Part shown: piece by piece, positions 11,779-23,919 of the stretch | How positions within the stretch are numbered: the first letter of the stretch is position 1 | Layout of the letters: every line of letters begins with the position of its first letter | NCBI GenBank assembly: GCA_029962745.1 | Contig: CM057162.1 | Coordinates: forward strand, 5,146,802 to 5,210,801 | DNA: 64,000 nt | Direction of reading: 5' to 3' | Source: Echinometra lucunter | Taxonomy: Eukaryota; Echinodermata; Echinoidea; Camarodonta; Echinometridae | The notes under the pieces: model-generated | Databases searched by the model: none | What the model was told of the DNA's origin: nothing | What the model saw: the letters and a program-made list of their open reading frames with translations, nothing else | Program-made: the position numbers and the translations under genes

Positions 11779-12676
11779 TGCAGTAAAATACTGCATCATT
11801 TACAGTCAAATGCTCCATTTTGTTGCTGTTTAGCCTACACTTTTATCGTAGAATAAACGATACAGTACTGTCAAAACAAACAAAAACAACCAAACAGTAA
11901 ATTCCACATTTTTTTACAGTGCGTATTGGCCTATAAGATTAGCAGGGTGAGTCAGACAAAAATATGGGAGTGAGGGAAGAGGAGATAAAGGAAATGAAGA
12001 AAGGGGACTCGGGAGTGAGGAAGGGAGAAAATGACAGAGACGTAGATCAAAGGAATATTTATAGTTTTCGAGGATGCTTACTTTTACTGTGCTCAAAATG
12101 AATGCAAACATATAATGAAACTACTTAATCGACGTTAAGTATCGGGATGATTAGTGATTACATAATAAATTATAGTTGTTTTTTTTTATATAACATAGAC
12201 AAAGAGAGGGATATAGTGGCAAATAGGGAGAGAGAGAGAGAGCACGTGGGAGAAGGAATTTTAAAAACGAAGAGAAGAGAAAACATTTACTCTCCTATTA
12301 GTTACAAAAATCTTCAAGAAAAATATCCATCAAGGAACAACAATAGAAGGAAATTTATCGAACTTTGTTCCAAGAAGAACAGTTGAATAAAGGAAACAAA
12401 AAAAATAAGAGTTTATTTTTTGTGATTCACTTAGAAGTAAATCACTCATGAACGATCTCATAATGATGCTTTCAACCGCTGACAGGTTGACTGGAGGACC
12501 AAACGTCATGCACTATAGGGCCTTCCTTTGTTAGTGAAAGTGAGCTGGGAAGTGGGGGGGGGGGGGCATAAAACTGTTCGTAAAGTTACACATGACTTTA
12601 CAATGACTTGAATATGAAGTGACAGTCTGAGATGGGATGCCCACAATTTTCCTGACGTTTTAACAAAGTGTGACTA

Positions 12677-12890
12677 CTCTCTCTCTCTAAAAAAAAATAA
12701 ATAAATAAAGAGTGAACACGTTCTCTCTGTTAGGGGTGAATTTCAGAAGGGAGTGCATTTAGAGTGAATTAAGAGTGAATTAAGAGTAAAAATTGTGATA
12801 TTCGCTCTTTATTCACTCTTTGAGGGGTGACCTCAGTGATCACTCAAGGATTGAGTGATCACTGAGGTCAGAATTGAGTGATCAAATGAG
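12677..12890 (+). mobile_element. GAGTGA foldback MITE (family M2), copy 2
   Basis: Allelic or duplicated counterpart of 2332-2540, with the same GATCACTCAAGGATTGAGTG hairpin. Confidence 0.65.
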
Positions 12891-13502
12891 TAGTACAAGC
12901 TAAATCGATTTTAAAGGGCGGGGGAGGGGGTCATATGAGTGAATACTTAACGCTTTATTTCTTTGTGGGTTCCTTTGAATTGACATTTCTAGTAATTTCA
13001 CAACTGATCACATGACATCACTAATACACAGTAAGGGGGTGCAAGGATTTCATGATAACGGGAATTAAAAATGTCATTAATGATAGACCTGCTCACTAAC
13101 GTATTCCACTTAATGCACTTTTCCCTCCAGTATCCTTGGTTAATTACCAACTGTTCAGTTCACCTCTTATGTGTCATAGCATCAGAATATAAAGAATCCA
13201 GTTTGCATACATTAGTTGTTTTGCTATGTCAGGCAAGCCTCTGGTAAGCTTCTCAATTAATGGTGGAGAAGAATTCTCGCATGGGAACACAATTTCGGTA
13301 TCTGTGGTTTCTTTTTCTTCCACTCTCTCTCTCTCTCCCTCTGTCTCTCTGTCTTTCCTTTCAGCTCTCTCTCTCTATATATCTTCCCCTCTTCTCTCAT
13401 TTCTACCTCCTACCTTCTTTTCTCTCCTTTTCGAGAAGGGGGGGGGGGGGGGGGGGGGGGTGATGAGGGAACAAACAACATGCACCTCCCCCCCCCCCCC
13501 CC

Positions 13503-13590
13503 GATAAATAAATAAATAAAATAAATAAATAAACCAATAAATTAAATGAATAAATAAATAAATAAATAAATAAATAATGACATAAATAAA
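13503..13590. repeat. (AAAT)n microsatellite next to poly-G/poly-C tracts
   Basis: AAATAAAT repeats follow a run of about 20 G (13438-13460) and a run of about 14 C (13488-13502). A1 has a shorter, differently arranged version near 3172-3250, so this is a length-variable site between the two copies. Confidence 0.9.
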
Positions 13591-15428
13591 TAAAAAATGA
13601 AGGAAGGAAAGTAATACCTGCAACTCTACAATGACAAAAGCTACAAACTTTACTAGTGACTCGACAGAGTTTTCAACAGTTAAAAAAAGGGTTCATGTCA
13701 ACCAATTTATTACAATAACACAATGTAATATTCTGTATGACACAAACTTCACCGAGACTTATGGAATACAGGGTCAGGGATATGTCATCATGAAGGGAAA
13801 TTAAAGTCAGATGAGTATGTTGGACAACATGCAGGGCCAGATCCAGAATTTTTCAAAAAAGGGGGGGGGGGGGGGGGTTGCACTATTTTGAGGGATGAAA
13901 AGCAAAGTGTTTTGGGTGGAAAAACATTACTTTCACCTTTTCTGCAACTGACAAGTGTAGTAATACAATTTGGTGATAAAAGAATTTATAACTCATACTG
14001 ATCTCAAAGGATAAATGTTGGTTCATTCATAGTCCATATTTAGTTGAAACCTTGCTTGAACCTTGGAAATTTGTTACTCGTACAACACCTCAAGGCTCAA
14101 ACATGCAAGCACTTACTCTAAACCCAAATCTTTGCACAACCTGAAGGATATGCAAATAATATTGACCACCATTTCTTGAATGAGAATCTTTCCATCCTTT
14201 AAAAAAATTCACTGCTGTTGCATCACTTTGGGGCAGGAAAATTCCATGAATCAGGAATACTTGCAAAACCTGTTGAAGCTTCATGCATCTGGCAATTTCT
14301 GCTTTAATAGTTATATTTCAAAATTGTGTCACAAAATTCTTAAGCAATTTTTCTCTGGATAAGAATATAACATAACTATACTTGTCTCTATTATCAGAAA
14401 TATTGCACTTTTTTTTAAAACAGTTTTCACAAAACAGAAAAAAAGGGAAATGCTACACTTTCACCACATACCTACGTGGAAGAGGTGATCCATCTTTTCT
14501 TTTTTACCTAATATGCATACATGTACCAGATTCATAAAATACAGGAGATACATGATATTGGTGCAGGTCCATTCAAAGTTAGACACTTTGAGTATCATGG
14601 TAATTGTTTGACCATACTAAGCCATATAAGCATGATGCACATGAATATAGATGTTTGAAACATCATATTGAATCAATAAATCCAATCATATCAAACAGCA
14701 TGACAGGCCACAATCAGATCAAACATGTATCCGTCAACTTCTTTTGAGGAAACAAAGTTCAAATTTCAAAGTTGTAATACTGACATTCCAACGCCACTCG
14801 ATTTTACAAACGGTCAATTTGAATTTGTATAATAACAATGATACAAAATAATAACAATAACAATAAGGAAAGCAATAATAATAATGATAATAATGAAAAC
14901 ATCACAACAAGAATAATAACAGTAATAATACTAATAATTCCAACATTTGGCAGAATGAATCTTCACAATTCAGGAACCTGTTCAAGTTTCAGGAAAAGGC
15001 TGGACATTCCTCATTCAACCATACAATACTGGACAAACTTTACCGCTGACAGTATAGAACAAGCAGAAGTTGATGAGGTCTTATATCTGCTTCCATGACA
15101 TATCAGTCAGAATCCACTCAGCATGAAGAGTCAATACATCTACATGTATCATGTCCTTGCCTGTAGCACTTGCCGAAGCCATTTTACTGGCTTGTTCAAC
15201 CACGGCTCGACACTGTTCACACCGTGTCCTACATTTCACACAGAAACCTTTTCATCATCCCCTAGGATATTGTTAAGAGCAGCATGCAGACCATGTGAAC
15301 GGAGAAGCCCACTTTAAAATCAAGACCATACACTTTCTCATTCATATCCACCTGTGGCATTGTACAGTACATACCAAAATATAAACCCAACTTTGGCAGT
15401 TTAAAATAACAAGCCAATAGCAAGATTG

Positions 15429-17071
15429 TGTCTCGCCCACCCGTGACTAAATAACACGAAGGTTTCCCCAAGTACATCCCTAACCAAGTTTGATATCGCA
15501 AAGTCTTGCAGGTAAACTTTAATGTTTGACCTCAAATGACCTTTGACCTCACCATGTGAACTCCGACAGCACCACAACATGATGTTACCCCTAGTACATC
15601 TATGACCCAAGTTTGGTTGCCATTTGACCATCAGTTGTCAAGTTATGTGTCATAAGAGAGTCGTGCATGTAAACTGTAATGTTTGAAATAAAATAACCTT
15701 TGACCTTACCACGTGACATCCGATGCCACTATAACATGAAGGTCTCCCAAGTGCATCCATGACCCAAGTTTAGTTAAAAAGGGAGCAGACGTTGCAAAGT
15801 TACTTATCATAAGAGAGTCTTGCAAGTAAACTTTCACGTTTGATATAAAATGACCTTTGACCTTACCATGTGACCTCTGATACCACTATAACATGAAGGT
15901 CCCCCAAGAACCCTTTCACCTTATCATGTGAAGTCCAACAGAATGATAACATGCACTTCCCCTTAGTGATCTGCAACCCAAGTTTGACTCAAAAGTGTGA
16001 CACGGTTGCAAAGTTTTGTGTCATAAGAGAGTCTTGCACGTAAACTTTAACCGTTCAACGTTTGACCTGTAATGACCTTTGACCTGACCATGTGACCTCT
16101 GACTGGACCATAACATGCAGGTCCCCTTAGTGCATCGACAACCCAAGTTTGATAGATAAGTGTCACACGGTTGCAGAGTTTTGTGTCATAAGAGAGTCTT
16201 GCACGTAAACTTTAATGTTTGACCTGAAATGACCTTTGACCTTACCATGTGACCTATGACTGGACCATAACATGCAGGTCCCCTTAGTGCATCGACAACC
16301 CAAGTTTGATAGATAAGTGTCACACGGTTGCAGAGTTTTGAGTCATAAGAGAGTCTTGCACGTAAACTTCAACGTTTGACCTGAAATGACCTTTGACCTT
16401 ACCATGTGACCTCTGACTGGACCATAACATGCAGGTCCCCTCAGTGCATCTACAACCCAAGTTTGGTTGAAAAGTGAGTCACGGTTGCAAAGTTATGTGT
16501 GGTAAGAGAGTCTTGCACGTCAACTTTAACATTTGACCTGAAATGACCTTTGACCTTACCATGTGACCTCTGACTGGACAATAAGATGCAGGTCCCCTTA
16601 GTGCATCTACAACCCAAGTTTGATTGAACAGTGTCACACAGTTGCAGAGTTTTGTGTCATAAGAGAGTCTTGCACGTAAATTTTAACGTTTGACCTAAAA
16701 TGACCTTTGACCTTACCATGTGACCTCTGACTAGAGCATAACATGCAGGTCCGCTTAGGGCATCTACAACCCAAGTTTGGTTGAAAAGTGAGTCACGGTT
16801 GCAGAGTTTTGTGTCATAAGAGAGTCTTGCACGTAAACTTTAACGTTTGACCTGAAATGACCTTTGACCTTACCATGTGACCTCTGACTGGACCATAACA
16901 TGCAGGTCCCCTTAGTGCATCTACAACCCAAGTTTGGTTGAAAAGTGAGTCACGGTTGCCAAGTTATCTTTCATAACGTTTGTGACGGACGGACGGACGG
17001 ACGACGGACGGACGACGGACGGACGACATTTGGATCCCTTAGTCTCGCCTTCACCTCCGGTGGGCGAGACA
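15429..17071 (+). mobile_element. TIR-bounded element made of 157-bp tandem monomers
   Basis: The ends are TGTCTCGCCCACC (15429) and its inverse GGTGGGCGAGACA (to 17071). Between them is a tandem array; the shared core TGACCTTTGACCT occurs at 15537, 15851, 16073, 16230, 16387, 16544, 16701 and 16858, with a one-base variant at 15694. The spacing is exactly 157 bp over six successive copies at the right and 157 bp for the first three; one interval is 222 bp. The right end carries a GGAC/GACG microsatellite. The matching place in A1 (about 5270-5290) lacks the whole element, which gives a filled and an empty site. There is no coding capacity, so it needs a transposase from elsewhere. It lies about 400 bp downstream of the TRAPPC4 stop codon. 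Confidence 0.8.
16983..17030. repeat. GGACGGAC/GACG microsatellite
   Basis: Short tandem GACG and GACGGACG units just inside the right terminal repeat of the satellite-bearing element. Confidence 0.85.
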
Positions 17072-17465
17072 AAAATGTTTTATCCACATGATCTTGAAAT
17101 TAAGCTTTCAGACTGGAAAAGGGCAGTTGATCCAAATCCACTGTCAGCCCAAACTAGGAAAAAGAGGATTGTGACAACAGTTTATGAAAAGCCTGCTGCT
17201 CAGTCATCACAATTAGGAATAAGAAATACTCACAAAGAAGTCTTAGTCTTTACTATGACATAAATTTCTGGGTCACATAGATCATGCTTTTCGACTTACA
17301 AGCTGCCAAAGTTTGGTGGACTTTTTTTGATACACACTGTATATTTCACACTATGTTCCTACATTCTGCACGAAAACTTTCAAGCCAACGGCTTTAGTGT
17401 CCAGATCACTGCCTGTTTCATTCATGGAATGTCTATATTTTTCTGTCTCTGTATACTCTCTCTCC

Positions 17466-20400
17466 TCATGAACCTGGAGCATAGAAGGTAGATCTCTCAG
17501 CAGCATCTAAGGTGGCTTGGAGGTTCAAATCAAACAGCTCACATCTGGAATAGAATAAGAGGATGCTTTTTTAGTAAAGCCAGCTGCACACTATACGATC
17601 CGACTGCGACCCGATTTTCGAACAAATGGCATTTAGCATTGAATATGAAAGTTTAAACAGGTAAAATTATCTTATTTGAAGTTCAGAAAAATGAAAGGAA
17701 TACTAAAATTGAAATTTTGGTTAACTGCAAGCCTTGTGGTCGGAGTAAAAGCCAAATCGGCTTCAAATCGTAGCCGATCAAAAGATTTGCTATGACGTCA
17801 CTACGATTTGGAATCAAGTTCGCTTTTATTTCTATAGGGAGGCTCGCAATAGCCCGGAATTTTGATTTTTTGTATTCATACAACTATTCTCAACTTTGAT
17901 CATTAAGATTTCACATGTTTGAATGTTCATATCAAAGGCTATAACAATTTTTTCCAAAATCGGATCGAGATGGATCGTATAGTGTGCGCTGGGCTTAATA
18001 ATAATAATATTGGATATTTACATAGCGCACATATCCACTAAACAAGGACCTGTGCTCAAGGCACTCCCAATATCACCCGGCTCAGCTAGGCTACCAATAT
18101 CAGTGCTTACAGCTTTCAAGGAATTCCTTCCTGCTGGTACCCATTTACACCTGGGTGCAGAGTGGTGAATGTAGATTAATGTCTTGCCTAAGGTCATTAG
18201 TGCCACTGTAGGATTTGAATCCTGACCTTGTGGTTTACAGTCCAGGGACTTATCCACAACACCCCTTTAGTAAACTTGAAAATGATTAGTTGATTGCGAC
18301 AATAGATTTATGACTGAAATTGGTAACATAATGGTTCAAATCAAAACTCTACATGAAATGAAAAAGGAATAGTAAAACAAGGAAAAAGAAATGACAGTCT
18401 TTATCAGTACATGTATGAAAATATCTAATGTATAGGAGTTTCCAAGTGACATGGCATATTTAATTGAAGATGTAAGCTGATCTTGTGGTTGGCTTCTTTC
18501 TTGCTGACATACTGGTAACAACCATCGGTTGTGTTGATTGTATGGTGATGATGAAGGTTAGTTCAACCAAATGATGTCTCGATCTCACGAAGAAAACACA
18601 GTACATGCTTATTTCATATGACAAAGATATTCCCATTATCCAAGGAAAAAGCTATTTTTCGGTCACACTGAAAATTGAAAAATGATACCTTGTTAAGCTG
18701 TAAGCCATATCCTGGTATACTGTGTGGACAGTCACTAATTTTCAATCTTGAAAGTAAAAGTAACTTTACAAGACAAGGATCTACTGATAACAAATGGGAA
18801 ATCCCCTACAAGAATCCTACCTGACTGGCATATCTATGGAGTAGAATGGGTTCTTGAGAGCATAGTCTGTGTAGAGCTCATAGATCTTCTTCAATAGACC
18901 TTCCATACTTCCTTGTTTTGGATCAGATAGTACGATCAGTTTGATACCTGTCAATTAAGAATATAAGAAGAAGAATAGTTACACAGCAATTCCACATGGG
19001 AAGAACAACCAGCTCACTTCAGATTAATAATAAAAACAATCACAGTGATAATCCTGAATAGCCAAATCCTTTAAATTACTAACTAGTAGAAAAATTCACT
19101 ATCACAGTCAGTATTGGAATAATGCATGTTTGATTTCACAAGACATTTTTGTTCTTTGAAAATGGCACCAATTTCTGGTAATTCCTTTAATAAGGTTGTA
19201 CCACAATATAATGAAAATTTTTTGGAATGAAAGAGTTCAGGTGAAAGAATGGGCATATTTTCATAGCATTAAATGGTAAAAAGGAAGGCAAGGTACAAAA
19301 CAGGCACACAAACTCTAAACATGTTACCTTAGATTCATGGAATTGCCCAGTTTTATAACGTTTATAAACGCTTTATTATTATCACTCCAGTGAGTCCATT
19401 CAATGGATTCAACTGCTGTTCCACATATACATGTAAAGTGCACCATCTCCACCCCCTGAGGAGTATTCCAGCCAGGTACCATGTGATTTACAAGCACACA
19501 CAAATCATGCCAATCTAACTACATGTACAATCTAACTACGTTCGCATCCTACAAGGTACCCGTTTTACACCATGAGACTGGTTTCATATAGTCCACACTA
19601 ACTACGTTCGCATCCTACAAGGTACCCGTTTTACACCATGAGACTGGTTTCATATAGTCCACACTAACTACGTTCGCATCCTACAAGGTACCCGTTTTAC
19701 ACCATGAAACTGGTTACATGTAGTCCACACTGTCCACCTTACATCGAAAGATACATGTGAAAGATTTGGTGATATTCCACTACAAGAACCAGTCAAGCGA
19801 GGAACGCACTCGACCAGCAGTCTGTTTTGGCCCCATCTGTGGAGAGTTTTAGGGGAAAACTCTAGCATGCACTACCTGACCTACTAAAGTTAATGACATG
19901 CGGAGTACCGTCCTGCTGACTATAACTGATGAAATTTTGATGTGTCAATGTGAGGAAGGTCTCCTATCCAAGTAATTCATGTTTGAACTGAAAATCATTT
20001 AAGGATTTGTTGCAACACAAAGTATGTTTTTTACCTCCGTTGCATGGACATCTGATAAAAATTGCATATCAGCAACAGACTCAATGGTCTGAAATTTCGA
20101 TAAACCATTGATGCTCAAAAAAGTAAACCTTGGTGGGTCACATATTTTTTTTTTGCTGAAGCTTGCATTTGCTTCTATTTGCCTACTGGTACTACTGGTA
20201 TCTTAAACGAGACCCTTTTTGTTCTGGTATGTTACAAAAATTGCCCCAACTCCATGGAATTACTCATTTCTAGCACCATATGCCTAGATAGCTCTATAAG
20301 TGCATCATCGTCAGATAGAGATGAAAAATATTCCGCTATTTCTGATCCAGGAATTAGCCCCATCAAAGAATAGCAAGCGATTCTAAGATGACAACTGAAT

Positions 20401-23400
20401 TAGCACTAGAAATAATATGCAAAACAGGGGGCTATTTTTGATACGTCCTCGTCAGCTTGAGGTTTGAGAGCTGGCTTGTCAATCCTATCGTGCACTGTGC
20501 CCACAACCGGCACGTCCTCGTCAGCTTGAGGTTTGAGAGCTGGCTTGTCGATCCTATCGTGCACTGTGCCCACAACCGGCATGTCCTCGTCAGCTTGAGG
20601 TTTGAGAGCTGGCTTGTCGATCCTATTGTGCACTGCGCCCACATCGGGCTATAACTCCAGGTAGAATGCAATATACAGAGCTCGAGCTGATGTGGACGCT
20701 ACTGCACGCTTCAGCTGAGTTCGAGCTAATATCCCCGATCTCACAATAGTGGGCTATTCTTCAGCCATGCTTCTTGCCAGGACCTCTTCACATGGTGGGG
20801 CCACCATGTGTAAATTTAAAGAACACTTTTGCCACAATGGGTAAATTTAGAAGGGGAAATACCACCATGTGTAAATTTAAGCATGAAAGTGCAGCCAATC
20901 ATTTGCCAATGACACTTTTTGTATTAAAGGTTACCCAACCAAAACAAGGTCACATATTCGGTTTTCTGAATCATGTGTTAACTTTTCCTCCTTACCAAAC
21001 ATTAGATTTCCAAGTGTATTGAAAATCCTGGTGGGCTCGAGCTGATGAGGACCCACCTGATTATGTCTAGTTTTTATGTCCTTCCACTAAATAAGCTAAA
21101 AGTGATTACACAATGGTAATTTTTTTATATATATATGATCGAGAATAGAATTCTAAGAAGAATAACATTAAAAATTTGATGGTTTTCAATCAAAATCAAT
21201 GCATTTTGGCTAATTTTCTCATAAAAAGTCAAGAGTTCACCAAAAAATTTGAGCATTTGGTATGACGTAAAAGTGGGTACCCAGCTTCGCGCATTGCAGT
21301 TGTGCTGCGCGCTAGACTGTACAATTTGTATTAAACCTTGCGCGCATTTTGCTAGAATTGTGCGACAAGGTACCCACTTTGACGTCATTTTGACGTCAAA
21401 GTGGGTACCCAGTTGAAACTGGGTCACAGCTGAGGGGTCAAAAATATCCTGAAATCTAACCACATTCGGGGGTTTCCTTGGCAACAGGACTTAAAAAAAC
21501 TTTAGGCAGATGATTTTGTGCTAATAAAGTCATGCTGTTTTAAATGAACTAACATTGTTTCAGCATTGGGTACCCCCTTTAAAGACGAAGAATTACCTGA
21601 CAATGTCTGGTAGCAATAGAGTTTGAATGCATCTGTTTCCAGAAGTTGGATACCTGATGACCTTTGCTCTGGCGACAGCTGGCTTCCAATGGCGTACAAC
21701 CTGCAAGAGAGAGAGAAAGAGGAAAAAAAAAAGAGGGATTATGAAAGTGAATGTACACATTGGATGAAGATAGGGAGAAAGGGACAGATGGGAGAGAGGA
21801 TCGAAAGAGAAAGGAAAGAGAAAGAGGAATATGAAAGCATACATTAAAGATGCTCTGTCATGGGCTTTCATGGGGAATTTGACACCATGGGTGCTTACCC
21901 AGTAACAGGTGTTGTCCATCACTATGAGTTTTATGACCAACAGAACTTATGTAATGCTCTGTATATTCCACCCTTTGCCCCATATGGCAAAGTCATTATC
22001 TCACTTTCCCTGGTCCAAGAATGCCCGAAGCAGGCCCAAGAATGTTTATGGTGGGACACCTTGTTTTGCTGTGCTCCAGAAATGTAGCTCTATTACAGGT
22101 ATAACCAGTGCTTTTCACAAAGTCTGGTGTCAGCAAATTATGATTCACTCCCCATGAAAACCCACAACAGAACCTCTTTAAAGGGAGATGGGGAGAGGAC
22201 ATGGAGAGAAAAAAAATTAAACAGAATAAAGACAAAGGGATCAAGGGACAGTAAGGTTGAGAGGTCGAGGAAAGAGAAGGAGAGAGGGAGAGAGAGAGAG
22301 AGAGCAAGCACATTACAGAGGGGTAAAGTATTGGAGAGAAGGGAGAGATAAGGGGGAAAGAAAAAAGGTAGAGATGGAAAAAAAAAACCAGTTATGAGAT
22401 CAATCACATTAAACCTGCAGGCAACACCTATCTTTTATTTTCTGTGATGTTTTTGCAAGATTATGGGATAATCGTAAACACTTTGCAATTACAATGTATT
22501 TCTTATGGACGAAACTGAAAATACAAGAGCTTTAGCTTTCTATCTATGTCCATCATTTATCAACTGTGGGTAAAGTGCAAAGCACTCAATTACAAAATTT
22601 GACGCAGTGAGTACGTGAACCTATACATGTACTTTTCATGCTATAAGACTTATGTTTTCCCCCGGGGGGGGGGGGGGGGGGGGGGGGCACTGTCATTACA
22701 AGGTGAACACCATGCTCGAACACGGACTTTCAAAATGGACCCTAAACAAGTAATTATCCTTCGATCTCAGAATACCCTAAACAAGTATTTTGTTCATGTT
22801 TTCACCACCCTAAACAAGTATTTTCAAATCAAGCTATGTAAAAGTATACCCTTTTTTTTCCTGATTTTTGCAATTTTGATACCCTTTGCACTGTACGCAC
22901 GTGCATCGCCCATCCGTGAAAAACAACCCTCTTTACACGTTTTTGTGTACAAGCATGGTGTCCACCCTCCTGGGTGATTTCCTTTTGCACTTCTACTTAC
23001 GAATGAAACATGCTGGCCAACATGATCCTCTCATTAGTAGATAGCTTGGGTCGTCCAAACTTGATGGCTATTGGGTAGTTTTCTTGATTGGCGATGACTT
23101 CAAGCACCTCACGACCATCCTCAAGCTGACGACCTTTGACCTGCTCACCATTCACACCAAGCACAGTGTGCCCAACTGGATAGAGGAAACATAATGCAGA
23201 CTTTACCAGAAGTATATAAATAACCAAGAGCCGTATTCTGAAGATTGCTTTATATTTTATCTTATTTTAATTGTCATTGCAATCAGATATAGGGTGTGCC
23301 ATTGGCTCACACTGGGTACTTTTGACTTGCATGCTGGTCCATGGGCCCAATTTTGCGCAGTTCAAACCAATCACAAGTTCGCCTTCAAAATTTATTATGA

Positions 23401-23864
23401 CAACTTTTCCGCTCTTACACAATTTGAAAAAAATATAGATATAACATGAACCAAAATGGGCAAATAGGGGACCGGAACGCGCGCACATATTCATTTGTGT
23501 GCAAACAAATGCAGCCGGTGGCAGTGGCAGAGTCGGCGGCGAGGGGGACTATTTGCACAAGATTCATGGATGAAACATTTGTGAGTTTGAGAACATTTCT
23601 GGCAAAAATCAAAATGATTTTCTCCACATAATCACACATTTGAAAGCCGAGAGGACAATGTAATATATTAGAACATAATTACTTGATTAAAACATATTTT
23701 AAAGTCATTTTGAACTTGATCATGGACTTGTCACATACCCTGACTTTCGGCTGTTGCTGCCGATCTCTGCACAGTATAAATGGCATGCGCGCGCGTTCCG
23801 GTCACCTTTTCTCCGGGTTTGCCCCAAAATGAATTCTGATTGCAAAATCTAAGCTGAAACCCCG

Positions 23865-23919
<55 letters not shown>

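Larger units (their letters stand above)
10344..18141. repeat. Block A2, near copy of block A1 (1-6341)
   Basis: Collinear with A1 throughout, except that A2 carries the 15429-17071 element. It includes the 3' end of TRAPPC4 (exon 5 and downstream sequence), copies of MITE families M1, M2 and M3, and several poly-G or poly-C tracts. Between 10344 and 15428 I see no gene. Confidence 0.85.
18948..21596 (-). other. TRAPPC4 intron 3
   Basis: Contains two minisatellites (19534-19731 and 20444-20650) and, near its 5' end, a stretch of about 500 bp (21085-21585) absent from the corresponding B2 sequence. That stretch has inverted repeats around GTGGGTACC and TTTGACGTCA and stops about 12 bp from the exon 3 donor. 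No exon was recognised within it. Confidence 0.6.

Noticed and set aside
15429..17071. CRISPR-like array
   Set aside because: Regular 157-bp periodicity comes from whole-monomer tandem repetition with no repeat-spacer structure, in a eukaryotic genome.
20406..20671. Repetitive ORFs with [12 protein letters not shown] units
   Set aside because: The 69-bp minisatellite is open on both strands because its length is a multiple of three; it lies within a TRAPPC4 intron with no splice or conservation evidence.
23001..23175. Stand-alone PDZ-domain gene
   Set aside because: The PDZ-like segment continues in phase into exons on both sides and is the PDZ-like part of TRAPPC4.
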